Shown here: one piece after another, positions 34,101-46,000 of the stretch
Position numbering within the stretch: the first letter of the stretch is position 1
Layout of the letters: each line of letters begins with the position of its first letter
Origin: Cloeon dipterum
Taxonomy: Eukaryota; Arthropoda; Insecta; Ephemeroptera; Baetidae
Reading direction: 5' to 3'
Length of the DNA stretch: 64,000 nt
Assembly: GCF_949628265.1 (NCBI RefSeq)
Contig: NC_088789.1
Coordinates: 25,909,883-25,973,882, forward strand
Program-made: the position numbers and the translations under genes
The notes under the pieces: generated by a model
What the model was told of the DNA's origin: nothing
The model's database searches: none
The model's input: only the letters and a program-made list of their open reading frames with translations

Positions 34101-36688
34101 ACTTTCGTCGCTTCGCGTTGAGAAAGTAAACAAACTGCGCGATGATTAGCGGCTATACATTTATACAATCTCTCAGCTGGATCGATTAGAAAACCATAAT
34201 AGAGAGGACGAGTAAGACCAAAGTGAAACAAAGATCAAAGATTACCTAATATAGAAATTCATATACTGACTGAAATTCCTAAACAAATATTACACAATAA
34301 CTCTTCAATTACTTAAATTCAAACCGCATTCCGACGTGTGATAGTAGTCGGCCCCCATTTCGTCTTTCAAAGACAAAGGATTTAAGCGTTGCGCGAGTGC
34401 AAACAAAATACTTACGCCTCGCAGTAGGGTTGTTTGTCGAAGCCTTTGTAAGTCCTCATATTTAGCGTCATGCCGCACTCCTGGCATTTGAAGCATTGCT
34501 TGTGCCATATCTGCAACACGGAATTAAAAGGCAATTAGCGACACTTCTTCATCACGGTATATCCCCCGGTGCCTGCAGAGCGTGTGCGGCGCATGTATAT
34601 TTTTAGATTTCAATTACACCGAACACCTGTTGCGTCACTCGGTGTCAGCACACTGCCGCGCGGCGCTGACGAAAGCACCGGGGTCGGGTGGAAAAGCAGC
34701 TTCACGCACGGAGACGGAGATGACACAGGCCACAGGCGTGAAAAGGGCAACGCCATGTCGATGGAGGAGGTTGTCCCCAAGCGCAGCAGTGAAAGTCCGA
34801 ATCGAAATGTACACACTGTGCGAGATTATTTCAGCACGCCTTAATCGAAATTCGTTCCCTAGCGACCGCATAAAGCTTGAAAGAAAATATTTGTTAAAAA
34901 TTTCTTTTACTTTTAATGCAAATAATACAATCTAAAAATTAGGAATCAGCTCAATTTCCCAGGTTGCATTTATTTAAGGCAAGGCAATTGAATCAAAGGT
35001 TTGCGAACATCAATACAGTCTTCTTATTGTAAAATTACGATTTATTTCACAATTTAGGGAAATTTACCCCATAATTTGCACAACATTGGATAGTTCTCGA
35101 CAAGAGGGATTGATATCAAGCGAAAAATAACTGACAAAGCCATTTAATTTTTAGAGAAAAGTACTTTGTAAGGTAAAAAAATTTTGCTAAATTTCACAAT
35201 CAATAATTAAACTCACAAACTTCGCACTTTTTCCTGCTAATTCAAAATTCGCACCTTCTGACACTACATACACAATTATAACCGATGCACCTTTGCACAT
35301 TGATTTTCGTGAATCACCTGATAACAATTCGGCCTCAATAGCAGATATGCACTATCAAACTGATATGAAGAGATAAATTTACTCTTAAAATAGGAACTGT
35401 GCAAATTGACGCCGTGATAGGGGTTCAAATTTGTTATTTAGATCATGTATTCCAAAAGCAAACAGATAATATTACAATGTAGAACTTTACACAAGTAACG
35501 GCAGGCACAAGTTTGATTTAATCAGGAGCCTTTCGTTAAACAATGCAACACTTCTTCTTGTCTTTACATCTGAGTAAGCTTATTTGTTTGTTTTTTGTAC
35601 ACTCACTTAAACAAACGGTCATAATCGTAAAATAATGGAAATCGCATTCATGATTATAATTGCGAACAAACAAAATTGTCTCTGACAGGCAACCTTTGGA
35701 CGGAGCCTTGAAAGCAAAAATACTTATAGCACGCTTTTATTCGCCACAGACCCAATCGGCTGCCGTAGTCCTTATCACTCCAACCACACTTTGATTGTGC
35801 GTTTTAAACAATTGGTTATCACTGAATAATTTTTGTTAATTTCATAATGAAGGGAAACTTACAAATCGGAACAAATTTAATAATTATGTAGTTATCTAAA
35901 TTTTTCAACAGCAGAAAAATAAGATTAATTTATTCGATGTGACAATAAAGTAACGGTGGCGAACGTTGAAATTTCCTTTTTTTTTGTGTTTATAATGCCA
36001 GTCAGATTAGAGATAATATCAGACCGACTCAGCTGCAGGTTTGCTGCTGGAGACTTGGGAGGGCGGGGCAATGATGCAGCCAAGGTCAGCTCATCTTCTA
36101 TCATCTTCTTCTTCGCTGCCCTATCCAACGGCCCTATTACGTGTACAGCCTCATTACCCATACACACATTTTCCCCTTTCTTTAGTCAGTTTCTTTCTCC
36201 ATCTACGTAATAACGCCTGACGCATCCATAGCAACGATTACACAATTATTGCAGGAGAGGAGAATGCCGACAGGGTCACGATTTTCTTAAAAGTTTCAGA
36301 CCCGCCGGGTGAAATTCGATCGTTTAAATCACTCACGACGAACACACTCAGCAGCGAAAATTGCGAATTTTTCCGTTGAAATTATCAAACGTGCGCCTGC
36401 TTGATTGAAAAAAAACGACCTGAGCACGGTCAGGTCTCTTCTTTTACCTTGTCAGACGAGAATTGGGAAAATTGGGCTCTTTCGAAGCCGGTCGATTCAA
36501 ATTCAAACCGATTGCCGGCGACCCTGGCGGTGCCGCCGGTTGAAAGGAGTCCTCCGCATGCGGGTCAGGGGACGCGCGAATTTCAGGACAACAAAAAATC
36601 AACCATTAGAGAGCCTCACCTTATCTAGACACTTGAGCTCCTCGATGGGGTAAACAGTTTTATCACATCTCGCGCACTTTTTATTCAT
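20986..36688 (-). CDS. Lasp: LASP: LIM, nebulin-repeat and SH3 domain actin-binding protein
   Basis: Minus-strand CDS exons, 5' to 3': 36688-36620, 34510-34416, 25543-25459, 24707-24607, 24544-24456, 24038-23748, 22499-22078, 21162-20986. All join in phase with GT-AG introns, giving 442 aa. The N-terminus [17 protein letters not shown] opens a LIM zinc domain (C5, C8, then IWHKQCFKC, ending PYCEAH). Two nebulin-like repeats follow (~residues 75-145; [30 protein letters not shown]). Then comes a Q/H/P-rich linker (148-384) with a run of ~17 Gln, and a C-terminal SH3 domain (ALYDYDA-type [29 protein letters not shown]). LASP proteins link actin filaments to focal adhesions and, in insect muscle, to thin-filament organisation. 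The ATG at 36688 matches the conserved LASP start. It shares a promoter region with metaxin-2. Confidence 0.95.
22083..22385 (-). repeat. Polyglutamine-coding CAG/CAA tract in Lasp exon 7
   Basis: Mixed CAG and CAA codons (CTG/TTG on the plus strand) code for a Q-rich segment with scattered H, L, R and M. It ends in ~17 consecutive Gln just before the last intron. The interrupted codon mixture limits slippage, but the tract is still a likely length polymorphism. Confidence 0.9.
25544..34415 (-). other. Large second intron of Lasp (8.9 kb)
   Basis: The donor is next to 34416 and the acceptor next to 25543. No coding exon, RNA gene or clear transposon was recognised. GC- and CpG-richer patches (e.g. 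~26900-27250, ~29000-30200) alternate with AT-rich DNA. There is a perfect MEF2-type site at 26720-26729 and a 12-bp stem hairpin at 30127-30168. The intron separates the LIM exons from the nebulin/SH3 exons, so an internal promoter for LIM-less isoforms is possible but not shown. Confidence 0.5.
26720..26729. promoter_or_regulatory. Candidate MEF2 binding site in Lasp intron 2
   Basis: CTAAATATAG matches the MEF2 consensus YTAWWWWTAR exactly. LASP is expressed in muscle in insects, so the site is plausible, but such 10-mers also occur by chance in AT-rich DNA. Confidence 0.35.
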
Positions 36689-37157
36689 TGTCCGCGGCTT
36701 GTTTGGCACTCGGGGACACACACGTCGACTCGCCGACTGCCGATAATCCTGTCGGTGAGAGAGAGTCGAGGACGCGCACACCTGAAGCCTCAAACGCGAG
36801 TTTCCAGCAACTGAATTATTTCTCAAACGAATTTTCTCCGCTCAACACTCGACAATGGACGGAATGGTGTGGTGTGTGTAGTGTACACCGTGGGATTGGA
36901 GGGGAGGTCGGCGGGCATTGCCGCGAGAGGGGCTGCGGCCGGACTCTTCTGTGGCCTTGTGCAAAGATGGCAGCACCATCTGCGGCGGTCTGGAAATCAG
37001 CGCGGGATGCCTAAGTGTGCAGGCGGTCGGCAAGGTCACGCCCACTTTTCACTTTCACCATCATCAGCTCGCACGCGGCTGTTCGTGTATGTGACTCCAG
37101 TCGCTTCAGATTATTGAATAACGTGCAGCTATAATCACCTTAACTTTTCCGCTGGAA
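36689..37157. promoter_or_regulatory. Bidirectional promoter region between Lasp and Mtx2
   Basis: Only 469 bp separate the two divergent start codons. The right half is GC-rich, and AAGATGGC at 36964-36971 is the reverse complement of the YY1/Pho core GCCATCTT. No TATA box is evident. 5' UTRs of both genes must lie here, unless further untranslated exons exist. Confidence 0.6.
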
Positions 37158-38388
37158 ATGCCGTCCGTCCTGCTCGGCAATGTGGCGGCCAATGAAATGG
37201 CTCGTGAGTATAAACACCTTACGCAAACCGGCTGTTTGTTTTTAGTGTTTCCATGCTTGACATTGCACTGCTACATACCGTGCCGCCCTATTTTTGCCTT
37301 TGAAGGGCAGTTCGGTTGTCAGTTTTGCTTGACTCTCGGGAAATTATGCCGCAGCTCGTAAAACTGATTCATTGCGCCTTTTTCGCAGAGGATGAAGAGT
37401 GGGCTAACGACACCAAGTTGTACATGCCATACGATGTCGAGCAAATCTTGCTCGCCGACAATGCCAACTGTGTTGCCGTGCAGACTTTTTTGAGGATGTG
37501 CAATCTGCCGTACAGAGTGGAATACCGGAAAAATGCAGAGTTTATGTCGCCCTCAGGTAAAAACAAAACATCCAAAAAGGTGTTGAATAATTATGATTTT
37601 TACTTTTAGGAAGAGTGCCATTTATCCAGTGTGGAAAATACTTGATACCTGAACTGGACCATATTGTGACTTTTGTCAACAACAAGGTAAGCCAATTTAA
37701 TAATGATAAGAGTTCTTTAACTAGTGTACAATCTCAGGGCAAAAGCTTGACGGGCCATCTAAACGATAAGCAAAAATCCGACATGCGGGCTGATTTGTCT
37801 TTAATCAACAATGTTCTAGTCAATGCTGAGGTAAAGGAAAAGTATAATTATTTTCATTTCATTGTGCTAATTGAATTGAATTCAGCTTTACCTGACCTGG
37901 GTTGAGCCTGTGACACTGAAGGAAGTAACAATTCCAAGGTACAGCTCTGTGTATCCATGGCCTCTAGGTACGGTGCTCAGCTACTCAAAGCGTTCTGAAG
38001 TTATTGCAAGGCTAAAAGCCTTGCAGTGGTATGACAAAAGTATTGAAGAGGTATGCAGCAATTATGTCCCCTGTGAATTGTTTCTCAACGATTTTTATTC
38101 AGGTGTACAACGAAGTAGATAAGGTTTGCAGCAATCTCTCATCAAGACTCGAAAAGAATCAGTATTTCTTTGGAAAGTGAGTGTTTTTGTGTTGAATTCC
38201 GGATGTATTTTAATCCGATCGTGAATTTTAGGCCCACGGAGTTGGACGCTCTCGTTTTTGGTCACCTGCACACAATTTACACAACCAAGCTGCCATACAC
38301 AGCTCTGTGGGACACGGTAAAGTCGTATCACAATCTTATCGCTCACACAGACAGGATTAACAGCTTGTATTTTTCAAAGAAGGGCTAG
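37158..38388 (+). CDS. Mtx2: Metaxin-2, mitochondrial outer-membrane import/SAM-associated protein
   Basis: CDS exons: 37158-37203, 37389-37556, 37610-37686, 37738-37830, 37886-38050, 38103-38176, 38232-38388, all in phase, giving 259 aa (family members are ~260 aa). Diagnostic stretches are EQILLADNANCVAVQTFLRM, the MCNLP motif followed by NAEFMSPSGRVPFI, YPWPLG and PTELDALVFGHLHTI. The protein has a GST-N-like thioredoxin fold followed by a GST-C-like helical domain. Metaxins associate with the sorting and assembly machinery for beta-barrel proteins on the cytosolic face of mitochondria. The start at 37158 puts a strong donor (GTGAGT) directly after exon 1; a downstream alternative start at 37316 would ignore it. 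It is divergent from Lasp. Confidence 0.93.
37687..37737 (+). other. 51-nt stopless in-frame intron of Mtx2
   Basis: GTAAGC...TCTCAG is bounded by consensus splice sites and interrupts the protein between FVNNK and GKSLTGHL, where family members have no insertion. It is phase 0, exactly 17 codons and free of stops, so retention would add 17 residues without a frameshift. Confidence 0.75.
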
Positions 38389-38464
38389 ATGACAAGTATT
38401 TAATTTGTGCAGCGGGTCAAATTTTGACTCTAATAGAGCTAATGATTGTCCTTGACAGTGGAAT

Positions 38465-38470
38465 GAATAA
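38465..38470 (+). terminator. Poly(A) signal AATAAA downstream of Mtx2
   Basis: This is the first AATAAA after the Mtx2 stop, 77 nt downstream. It predicts a 3' UTR of about 100 nt. Confidence 0.6.
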
Positions 38471-38879
38471 AATCCATGCAAACAAGGTAAATTATAGAAG
38501 TTTTGTTAACTCTTCGCCTGAATTTTCTGTTGCTAATCAATTTTGCTCCACAAAGCATGTTTTCCTCAGGCTTACAGAAATTTCAATTGGAAAACACAAT
38601 AATTGCAGCTGTTTATACACATTACTCCGTCTTTCAGTCAATGATTTGCTAGACAAGTGAAAACCGTCTTTGTCGAGGAACGTGCGAAAAAAATACACGT
38701 TTAAAAGGAAAATGAAACTAGATTTTTTTCAAGCATTTTAATATTCAATAAATTTAAAATTCTAAAATTAAACATGAAAGTAGGAGAGACTGGCCGATCA
38801 ATCCGCATTTCACCTAGAGATCCTACTTCCCTATTCAAAATCTTGAAATATAATATTATGCTACTGGTCTAGTCTTTCA

Positions 38880-39360
38880 CGGATTGATACTGAAAAATCC
38901 TTGTTGCCAATGCATGAACTCGTCCTGGTCCAGGTAAAATTGCGCAACATTCAACAAACGCCCAAATTTTCATTGTCGAATTGACTGTTGACCTTTTCTT
39001 GCAACAAGGAAATTCGCGTTTGGTTGTTGAAAGTTACGCAATTTTGCCGGGACCAGGACGAATTATTACGCATCCTTTAGGATTCAGTCGTTGACCCAAA
39101 AGTGGCATTGTTTTAGAAAAGTGTCTGCAAAGTTAGCATGATTTTCAAACGGTGACGACTGTCTCCTTATTTGAAATCCCATTTTGTTTCACAAAAAAGG
39201 TTTGCACTAAAAAGTTTCATGCGCTGTTGGACAAATCTCAAAGAGAAGAATCGAAATTTCTCAAAAAAGTGGTCAAGCGCTGTAAATTTTGGAGTAAATT
39301 TTGGAGAAAATTTAAATTTCTGTAGCAAGGTCATTTTTTATTTTATGCAAATTGTTTATA
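38880..39360. repeat. Family-A repeat, copy 4 (inverted), split by a family-B MITE
   Basis: Read in reverse complement, this matches the 49949-50322, 55349-55748 and 63601-63947 copies (e.g. TTGTTGCCAATGCATGAACT, GGATTCAGT, ACTGTCTCCTTATTTGAAAT). The match is interrupted by the family-B MITE 38921-39060, so the repeat was present before the MITE inserted. It is more diverged than the other copies. Confidence 0.75.
38921..39060. mobile_element. Family-B palindromic MITE, copy 2 (140 bp)
   Basis: It runs from CGTCCTGGTCCAGGTAAAAT to CCGGGACCAGGACG and is self-complementary along most of its length. The flanks AACT and AATT fit a mutated 4-bp target duplication. It is nested in family-A copy 4. 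Confidence 0.85.
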
Positions 39361-40089
39361 GATGAACTGCTTATTGCATTCAACAATTCAAATATTTTTC
39401 CATTGTTGCCCAGTAATAATCCACTTTTAACATTAAAAATCTTGCGATTAACAATCAATAAAAAGCTGGTGATTCTGATTCAATACTTTTTTTATTTGCC
39501 GAACTTTGCTGTCAGTTGTACATTAAATTTTTGTTATTAAATGCATTCAAAATCCTTTCCAGACATTTGGCCCACGCACACAGACAACTAATCTAAACAA
39601 TAATTGTTCAAGTCAGTTTGGCAATGGTGTACCAGAGTTCCATTTAAGAATTTCAATGAAACCATGATCCAATGCCACAGAACTTTGCCCGGACGAAGTT
39701 AACAGTAGAAAAAATCGTTCCGAGCGAACACCATCTCGTCAGCCAGCACTCAGGAAATTAGCCAAATGTCGACACAGTTAGACACGTGAAATTCCCCTAA
39801 CCTCGAGTGAAATAGAATTAAAACGTCGTCTTTTTTTCGTTAAGCTGCCTTTGAAGAGCACAGTTTTGCTAAAAAATCTACAGTCTCATTACGCCAAAGC
39901 AACTTGACAGTTGCGGATCCCATCTTTTTCGCATTAAATTATGGCGGTAATAAGATTAAACATTAAGAGCATCGTGTTAAATATGACTAAACCTAAATTT
40001 TTGTGGCACAATGAAGTTGAATTTTGTAAATAATAATATAAAGTATTCAGTCATCACGAAGAGAGTTCTGTATTGCACTTGGATGTGAT
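39361..40089. other. Intergenic DNA between Mtx2 and the ZP gene
   Basis: It is AT-rich. The right part is presumably the 3' UTR of the minus-strand ZP gene. No gene, RNA or repeat was recognised. Confidence 0.4.
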
Positions 40090-43000
40090 TCAACTGCTGT
40101 GGCTGTAGGCTGTGTTAGTGTAAGGGCCGCTGTAGAGTGAGCTGCCAGAGGTGGACACGTCCTTGTGGCTTCTGCGCCGACGGGCGCACAGGATCAGCAC
40201 CGCCAGAAGAACCAACAGCATCAGCACGAGGCCTGCGATTGCCACGGCCAGGGCGAATGTGCGTTGCGAAATGCACAGGCTGTCGGGGTCGTCAGGTGAC
40301 TGCAAAAGAGGAAAATTTAAATTAGCTACAATTATTGCACGGATCTAATTATTAGAAACAGTCGAAACAGCACCAGATCATACTTTATCTTTATTTTGTA
40401 AGTGCAGGGAAAATTAAATAAAAATGTCGGATTTACATTTAATTCTTTTACCATATTTTTTACTTGTGAGATGAGTGAAAATAAAATAAAATTAGTTAAA
40501 TTATTATTTATAAGGTTTTTACTAATTTTGAGAACGCAGTAACTCATTTCGAGTTGTTGCTATTATTCAAAAGATAAGGTAAACCCGATCGAATGAGCAC
40601 CAAATTTGTGGTCAAGGTAAAAGGTCACCAAGGCTCATTTTCAAAAATTTACGGGTGTTTTTTGGGATTTTGAAAACCAGCGCCGTACTTTAAATATCCG
40701 AAATGCTCCTCAAAAGTGGCCCCAGGGTGTTCGTGTTAACTCGTGTAAAAATATCAAGATGGTATGTATTCGGCTTCGCTTTCTAAAAATTTAATTTTCA
40801 ATTTAAAAAAAAATTATTTAATTTTTCCGAATGTTGTGAGCGCCAAATCTTGGGTTCTAACCGTCAGAAATGCAAAAATTGCGTACCGTTTGACTTGGAT
40901 TGACTTTCCCTGGTGAGCCGAATTGTTTTTGGGGTGCTCACCCTTAATCCCTATTCATCCCCCGAGTCGTAAAGTGAATATTTAAAATTATTACAATTTT
41001 TTTCCTTTTTTAATTAGAATTTAAAAATTAACAATTCAGTTTAGAGCACAAGTAGACAGAAGTAATGCAGGATGAGTGAAAACATTTTTCGTAATTATAG
41101 AAAAATTCGCTGGAAAGGTGCGAAAACTGATATATAGTTAGTGCTGGAGAGTCCTTTTTCATCCCGTTGAGACATCTGATCATTTCCAGGCCCTTAATTA
41201 ATATCTTGTCCTTGAGCAGCCATTATTTTATATTTTTTGCCTTTTTCTCTACTGAGAAATACTGAGAAATAATTCACAAAAGAACTTCCTGCAAAATACA
41301 TTGTGCGTCGTCACAAGGTGACATCATACTTGCTTTGCTTGATGCTTACATCATTGATCTTCAATAAATCTGCTGGCTAGCAACATTAAGTATTTATTTC
41401 TTTTCTTACTGAAGGGCACATTGGTTTTTTTGCACCACATAATGATTCAATTGAATTTTTTCCAATTAAAATTCGAACCGAAATCATGCGAATAAAGCTT
41501 TTTTTATATTTGGCAATAAAAATCGTTTTAATTTAATTATATCCTCACCCTCTCCCTGCTGACGTCATCCGGATTGTTCAGGTTGCTGGTGTCAGCACCT
41601 TCGTTGACATAAAGTCCGCTGAAGACCTCAATGGTGGCCGGAGCACCGTCGTCTCCTGAATCTTGCCTGCGGCGCCTGGCGCTGTTTGGCGTCTTATTGC
41701 AATTCGGCACCTATAAATAAAATCACTCGTGTGAAAATAAATAAATACAAACTGCAGAGCGCCGTTATACCTCGCAATCACCAATAGCTTTGTTGCACAA
41801 CCGTACGTGACACTGGTAGTAGACGGAAGAAGTGTAGGGGAACTTGTGGGCAGGGAAGCTGACGTGAGCCTTGGTCATCTCTTTGTTGTAAACGAACTGG
41901 CCCATGATCTCGTGGTTCAGCGGACACCTGTTGGAGCGTGTCAATAAGTTTTTCTGTCGTTTTTTTTTTGGCATTTCAATCGCACTCACCCGGACTTGTC
42001 CAAAAGGCGCTGCTCTCCCCACTTGAGTCCGTCTCTGACCATGCAGTCGGAGATTGTGATTCCGTACTTTTCCTGCTCATCCAGGTTGATGAACATGGAG
42101 AGTGGATCTCCGATTTTGACGTTCTCGGGCACCTGCTTGGTGCTGCCGTCGCCGGTGTAGATCCTCATCATCACTCCGGGCAGCGAGGCCGGGTCGACCA
42201 GAGCCGCTGTCAGTTGCTCTTGACCAACGAGCCTGTGCGAGAAAGATTTTTGTCTGATGACACGGCCGCTTCTTTTGTATAAAAGCACGAGTGATCTCAC
42301 GTTTTGTTCACGGCGACGACGATCGGCGTTCTTTCCCTTGTCTCGTAGCGGCATTTGACTTGGTATCCTCGACCCTGGGAGGTCACAAGCTTCAGGTGAG
42401 GCTGCACCACGATTGTGTTGAAGTATTCAACACCACCATCCTCCTGCGGACAAAGAAAATTGCATTTTCAATATATAAAATGGGATTTCTTCCATGTCTG
42501 ATGGTACGGCAGATTGTGAGAGTTTATTATTATTTCCTTCAAAGAAACACAGCATATAATATGTTTTAACGTGAATAGATTTTTCGCATGTTGAACATCT
42601 ACACGGAAAAGATACCTTGCTTTGTAATATGTACTGGTCATTCAGTCGAGCGTTAAAGTCTCCCATGCTCATTTCCGAACAATAAGAAAAAAAAAATACC
42701 CAACTACTCCGCGCCGGGCATAATTCATAACTCGAGCGAGTGATGGGAGAAAGGGGGAATCTCAAACAATAATATCTTGCGTAGCATCGCCATAAATAGG
42801 AGCCACTTTCGACTTCGCAACGTAACCCTTTCCTTTTCCATTCAAATAATCAATCTAAATACTTTACGCAAAGCGAATGACCAGCATGAGCAGAATGACG
42901 GGCAATATTTTATTTGAGGAATGAGTTGCGAGATGCATCGTATCCCACCCAGCTTTGAAAACTACAAATCGATAAGCTGAGACGCCAAGGAGAATTGAGG

Positions 43001-46000
43001 TCGCGAATTTCTAATTAGAATCAAGACGCAACTGATTGCAGAGAAAAGGTCAAAAGCTTTTCTGAGCGAGCTTTTAGACTAGAACTTAATTTTTAGTGTG
43101 ATAATAGGTCACTCATTTAGAGTAAATTAATAACAAATATATAATATTAACAAAAATGAATAGTATGAAACATTTAAGAGCTTTGGAGTGTATTCAATTC
43201 AATTCATTATTCTCTCGTTGCCTTGTAACAAAGTACTTATACAAGTGAAAATTGTATAAATTTCTATTCAAAACAGCAATGAATATAAGCATTAAAATAA
43301 TTTATAAATATCTCAGAGGGCTGTGCATAAAAATACACCAATTAAATTTCAAAATTTTATAAATACTGTGACTTTATGCATACAGGCCCTCAAATAAAAA
43401 AGCTGTAATTGTTATAGATATTCCGTAATCCTAAAAATTACAATTTCCTTTTTTTAAATTTAGAAGTATTTCAAAACTTACTGTATCGTTGCTCATGGTG
43501 TTGCAATAGCTGAGGGGCAGCCTGTAGAGCAAGGGTCCAGTCATGCGGACGTACTCGACAAGGCAAGAGCTGTTCTTGGTCAGTCCCCGGGGGTAGACCA
43601 TGCCGCTGAAGAGACCGGGTTCGGCAAGCAGACCGAGTCTGGCGGCCTGCGAGGGAGGAGGCGCGGGGGCGGCCGCTGGAACGATGGTCACCAGCATCTC
43701 GTCGTTGGCGCATTCCACTCGGACGGCGTCCATTTCCGGCGCCTGCTCCGGAGCCGGGGTTGTTACGATGCCTTCGCTGCTGGTTGGGGTCAGGCCGTTG
43801 ACCCTGGCGCTCAGGCTCAGCACCTACGACAACGAGGGTGAAATTTAAATTTGGAACTTGATTTTGGCGGAAAGCAAATTTTTTATTTTGTGGCAAAAAA
43901 GAACTAATTAAATTATTACATTTTTTTATCCCACGTGCAGTTCCCATGTAAGAGCTCTAATTTCTATTGCGGGTGTAGTTTCATAATTATGCTATCGAGC
44001 CAATTTAAAATGCGGGCGACCTGATCTACGGCCAATTAAGAACAAAAGCGACACTCAATACAAAAGTATGTTAGAAAAATGTGCCGATGCGACGCATTTT
44101 ATTACCGATGCAGTCTGATTGCGACAGTAAATTTTATTGTGTGCGACCAAAAATGGTCTACCGCACAGTTACATAGAGAAGTTGTTGTGGTTTGTTGATG
44201 CACGTACAATTTCCTTTATGGTAAAAGTGCATCACCAACTCGTTCGCAAAGGATCAGCCTGAGAAACTATTAACGTGTTACTGAGAACTCATTCCATTAC
44301 GCAAAGACAGCGGCGGCGGCGGCTTGCGTCCGGTATAAGGATAAAATTTAGAAAAGTAGAAGTCGTCCGCAAGAGAAACAGCAGCCAAGGGAAAAGTTTT
44401 AGTGCGAGTGACAATTTCACTCGAGCAATAAACGCTTATTAGATAAAAATTATACGCTTTTTTATGGTTTTAGTATGGGAAACAACCTTTTTCACCGCCA
44501 AAAATTTATTCTTTAATCAGGAAATTTGAGGAAAATGAGAATTGCTGGCTTTGAATTAATTTTTTAGATAAAAATACTTGTAAATTCCTCACAATAAATT
44601 AAATTGAGCCCTGTTTTACGAAAATTTTGGAAATATTAAGTGAGAAAATCCGCTTTACATATCTAAACTCATAATATTTAATGATAATGAGCTCGGTTGT
44701 TCCTAGTTATTTTACTCATAAGAATTTAAAGGAAAAGATAAGTACAATATAGTTATCTGCAGCTTTTTCTTTATTCAGAATTTATTTCTTTTGATTGTTT
44801 GCCGCTTTTGAAAAAAGCAGTCAGTGTAAATTAAATTAGGCGAAACTTCCTTTTGTGCCTCTCCTCTGTCTCTTTTAACAGCTCGTTTTTAGCAATTTTC
44901 ACGGGAACTCGAGCAAACTGTTATCTCACTGCGTTGGCTCTTGCACGCGACACTTTTTCGAGTGCCAATGAATGCGTGTGCCTTTATATACATTAAAAGT
45001 AGCGGTGTCTCATGAGAATGGGAATATTACGAAACCTTACACCGGCAAGAAGAGCAGTCTGTCCCGTACGCAGCTGGTGAAAATAAACCGTTCGACTTTT
45101 CCGCGCCACATTCCTCTCTCGAAAAGCCTTTTCCTGCTCAATTCTCCTTTCTTTCGATGCCATCTCTTGTTATGGTAATTTGCATCGGCGCGGATGCATC
45201 TTTCTCTCTCTCTCCGACACACGCACACGCTAGCGGCGTTTGCTATTCGGAAGGTCGACGTGAAATTTCAGCCCAAGTTTAATGTCGACGCGCTCTGTTT
45301 CTGCATGCGCAGCGATATGTGTATTCGCAGCTAAGCACCATATAATCCGCCTTCTTCGCTCGCTTTAATTAATGCATCTCGAGCCGAGCAACTTTCTGCC
45401 GCCTAATAAATATGATACATAGACAGATGCTAACAAGCCAATTGTTATCTCTGTCAGCAAGTATTTGGAGCATTGCAACATTTCATTTCATTTGATCTTC
45501 TCTGCAGTAAAAGTGAATTGGCTTCACCCACACGAATTGTGACCTTGCAAGACGATTTCCATTCTCTTTATTATTTGCTCCTGCAGTGCGAATTTCCAGC
45601 AGAAACGAAAGTCGGTCCGGCGGCTGCGGCGTTATATTTTTTGTTTTTTACATAATACCGACAGCACGACCGATCACATAGACTTTTGCGTCCTTTCACA
45701 CATATGTACAACAATTCTAAATAGACAATGACGTACGTTGATCTACACTCTGGTGTTGAGATGCTGGATTAACTAATAGAGTGCATTTGTCGGCGGCGCG
45801 TAAAGTATGTAGAGTGTAAAGGTCCCGCGCTAGATTGCAAAAGTGAAAGAAATTCGAAAGGAAGTTGGTCATTATCAGCAACAAACAACTCACATTGTGC
45901 CGGACACACTGCCACCGGCATGAATTTTGGAGAGACAGTCGCGTATGCACAGGATATAAAATAATGTTTCGCCTGTTCAATTAGCGCAGAATGTGGCAGA

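Noticed and set aside
37316-37388. Alternative Mtx2 start reading into exon 2
   Set aside because: The upstream ATG at 37158 with a GTGAGT donor and an in-phase acceptor at 37388 gives a better match to the metaxin-2 N-terminus length.
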